This document shows, in pieces, positions 63,165-64,000 of a stretch of 64,000 bases of DNA; position 1 is the stretch's first letter, and the number at the start of each line of letters is the position of its first letter. Source of the DNA: Geomicrobium halophilum. GTDB taxonomy: Bacteria; Bacillota; Bacilli; Bacillales; Marinococcaceae. The translations under genes were made by a program, and so were the position numbers. The notes under the pieces are model-generated. The model saw nothing but the letters and a program-made list of their open reading frames with translations, did no database searches and was not told the origin of the DNA. The stretch is taken from assembly GCF_014207655.1 (NCBI RefSeq), contig NZ_JACHHJ010000001.1, forward strand, positions 310,001 through 374,000. The letters run 5' to 3'.

Positions 63165-64000
63165 TACTCATTCACCTCCTGATCGGTTTCAAAATAGTTG
63201 TTTTCTTCCAGAAATTGTTCCGCAATTTGAGATGGATTCTTGAGATCAACATCTCCTTGATAGTTCATGTCCTGCATATCCTCTGTAGTCACAGTATCCG
63301 CAAGACGGTCGAGGATTTCCTCAAGTTCCGGATGATCTTCTATAACCTCATTTTGGATGACAGGGGATGCATCATAAGGCGGGAAGAAATCATCCTCCAG
63401 AACTTTAAGGTCATAGGCGGCAATTCTTCCATCCGAAGAGTACCCCAGTACGGCATCCATGTTGCCGCTAGCAGCTGCTTCGTATACGAGCCCAATCGCC
63501 ATTGGATAAACATTGCCAAACGCGAAGTGGGTTTCAACGAAAGCATTGTAACCATCACCTTCTCGGTTTACCCAAGCGTTATCCACACCAAAGTTCATGC
63601 TATCGGCGAAAGGTTCGAGATCTTCAACATGTTCAATGCCTTCTTCTTCTGCAAATTCTTCCCTGACAGAAACCGTATAACTGTTTTCGAATCCATAAGA
63701 ATCTCCCCATGTTTGGTTGAATTGCTTATCGAATTCTTTCTGTACGATATCCATAGCTTGATCCGGATCTGTAATACCATCCATATCGAGAACCCCGGCA
63801 ATATCTGTTCCAGTATAACGGGTGGATGTAATATCGACTTCATCTTGCACCATAGCCTGGTGCTGGACAATCGAAGATCCTAGGTTCGTTATCAGTTCGG
63901 TTTCTAAGTCGGTATAATGCTCAATCATTCCTGCAATCGTATATCCCCATACTTCGGATTCGACAGTGTCGAGCGTTCCGATTCGAATCGTGCTATCAGG
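63164..64000 (-). CDS. Glycine betaine/carnitine/choline-binding protein (OpuCC-type, partial)
   Basis: This substrate-binding protein of the OpuAC family is cut by the window edge at its N-terminal side. The visible frame starts at the edge with DSTIRIGTLDTVESEVWGYT and runs 278 codons. Typical pieces are SSIVQHQAMVQDEVDITSTRYTGTD, the segment with YDLKVLEDDFFPPYDASPVI, and ILDRLADTVTTEDMQDMNYQGDV. These aromatic and aspartate elements make up the quaternary-amine cage. The ATPase and first permease are expected beyond the window. Confidence 0.9.
   Translation of the reverse strand, partial: PDSTIRIGTLDTVESEVWGYTIAGMIEHYTDLETELITNLGSSIVQHQAMVQDEVDITSTRYTGTDIAGVLDMDGITDPDQAMDIVQKEFDKQFNQTWGDSYGFENSYTVSVREEFAEEEGIEHVEDLEPFADSMNFGVDNAWVNREGDGYNAFVETHFAFGNVYPMAIGLVYEAAASGNMDAVLGYSSDGRIAAYDLKVLEDDFFPPYDASPVIQNEVIEDHPELEEILDRLADTVTTEDMQDMNYQGDVDLKNPSQIAEQFLEENNYFETDQEVNE

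Overview
This window is chromosomal DNA of a low-to-mid GC, endospore-forming Firmicute of the Bacillaceae. The block mreD-minC-minD-spoIVFA-spoIVFB-rplU-prp-rpmA is the classical Bacillus arrangement, and a SpoVAF-type germination protein lies at the other end. Very acidic exported proteins, a poly-gamma-glutamate capsule operon, a BCCT betaine transporter and an OpuC-type transporter point to a halophilic or alkaliphilic species, perhaps Salicibibacter-like. That genus guess is inference. I recognise no tRNA, rRNA or true CRISPR array.

Layout. 1-5.4 kb: cell shape and division (MreD end, MinC, MinD), sporulation protease complex (SpoIVFA/FB) and the L21-Prp-L27 ribosomal operon with an L21 leader. 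The expected spo0B-obg continuation is missing. 5.4-14.9 kb: redox and stress genes (quinone oxidoreductase, two tandem Cu/Zn SOD lipoproteins, Ohr), an orphan CheA that has lost its CheW-like domain, a polysaccharide deacetylase and a RodA/FtsW protein. 15-22.9 kb: a zinc-ribbon protein, a SWIM-SNF2 helicase, a lipoprotein, then an accessory patch with a transglutaminase-like protein, a GIY-YIG protein, a decayed group II intron reverse transcriptase and gene debris. 22.7-26 kb: a Fur-controlled siderophore importer (permease, permease, ATPase) without its binding protein, ended by an internally deleted IS3 element. 26-35.3 kb: YeeE/YedE transporter, YfmR-type ABC-F, cyclophilin, HD protein, BCCT transporter, M20 peptidase, SDR and PAP2 phosphatase. 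35.4-40.9 kb: five-gene poly-gamma-glutamate operon. 40.9-46.2 kb: serine hydrolase and mntABCD with an MntR-like box. 46.8-50.4 kb: lactonase-amidohydrolase-transporter operon and a Zur-box zinc-binding lipoprotein. 50.7-57.1 kb: YyaL, ResA, CPBP protease, CzrA/CDF zinc efflux, SDR and DUF4328. 57.3-64 kb: SpoVAF-like protein, M-box riboswitch with a leader ORF and MgtE, then a CocE hydrolase in one operon with OpuC-type genes.

Shared themes are metal homeostasis (Fe, Mn, Zn and Mg, each with a visible control element), osmoadaptation and the cell envelope. Three families of short dispersed intergenic repeats recur and are not explained by the genes: TGTTCAAAAAG-ended elements, hairpin elements carrying a TCTGCATAAGTGCAA core, and spaced arrays of the motif CGCYGAA. 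They are the least conventional content of the window.
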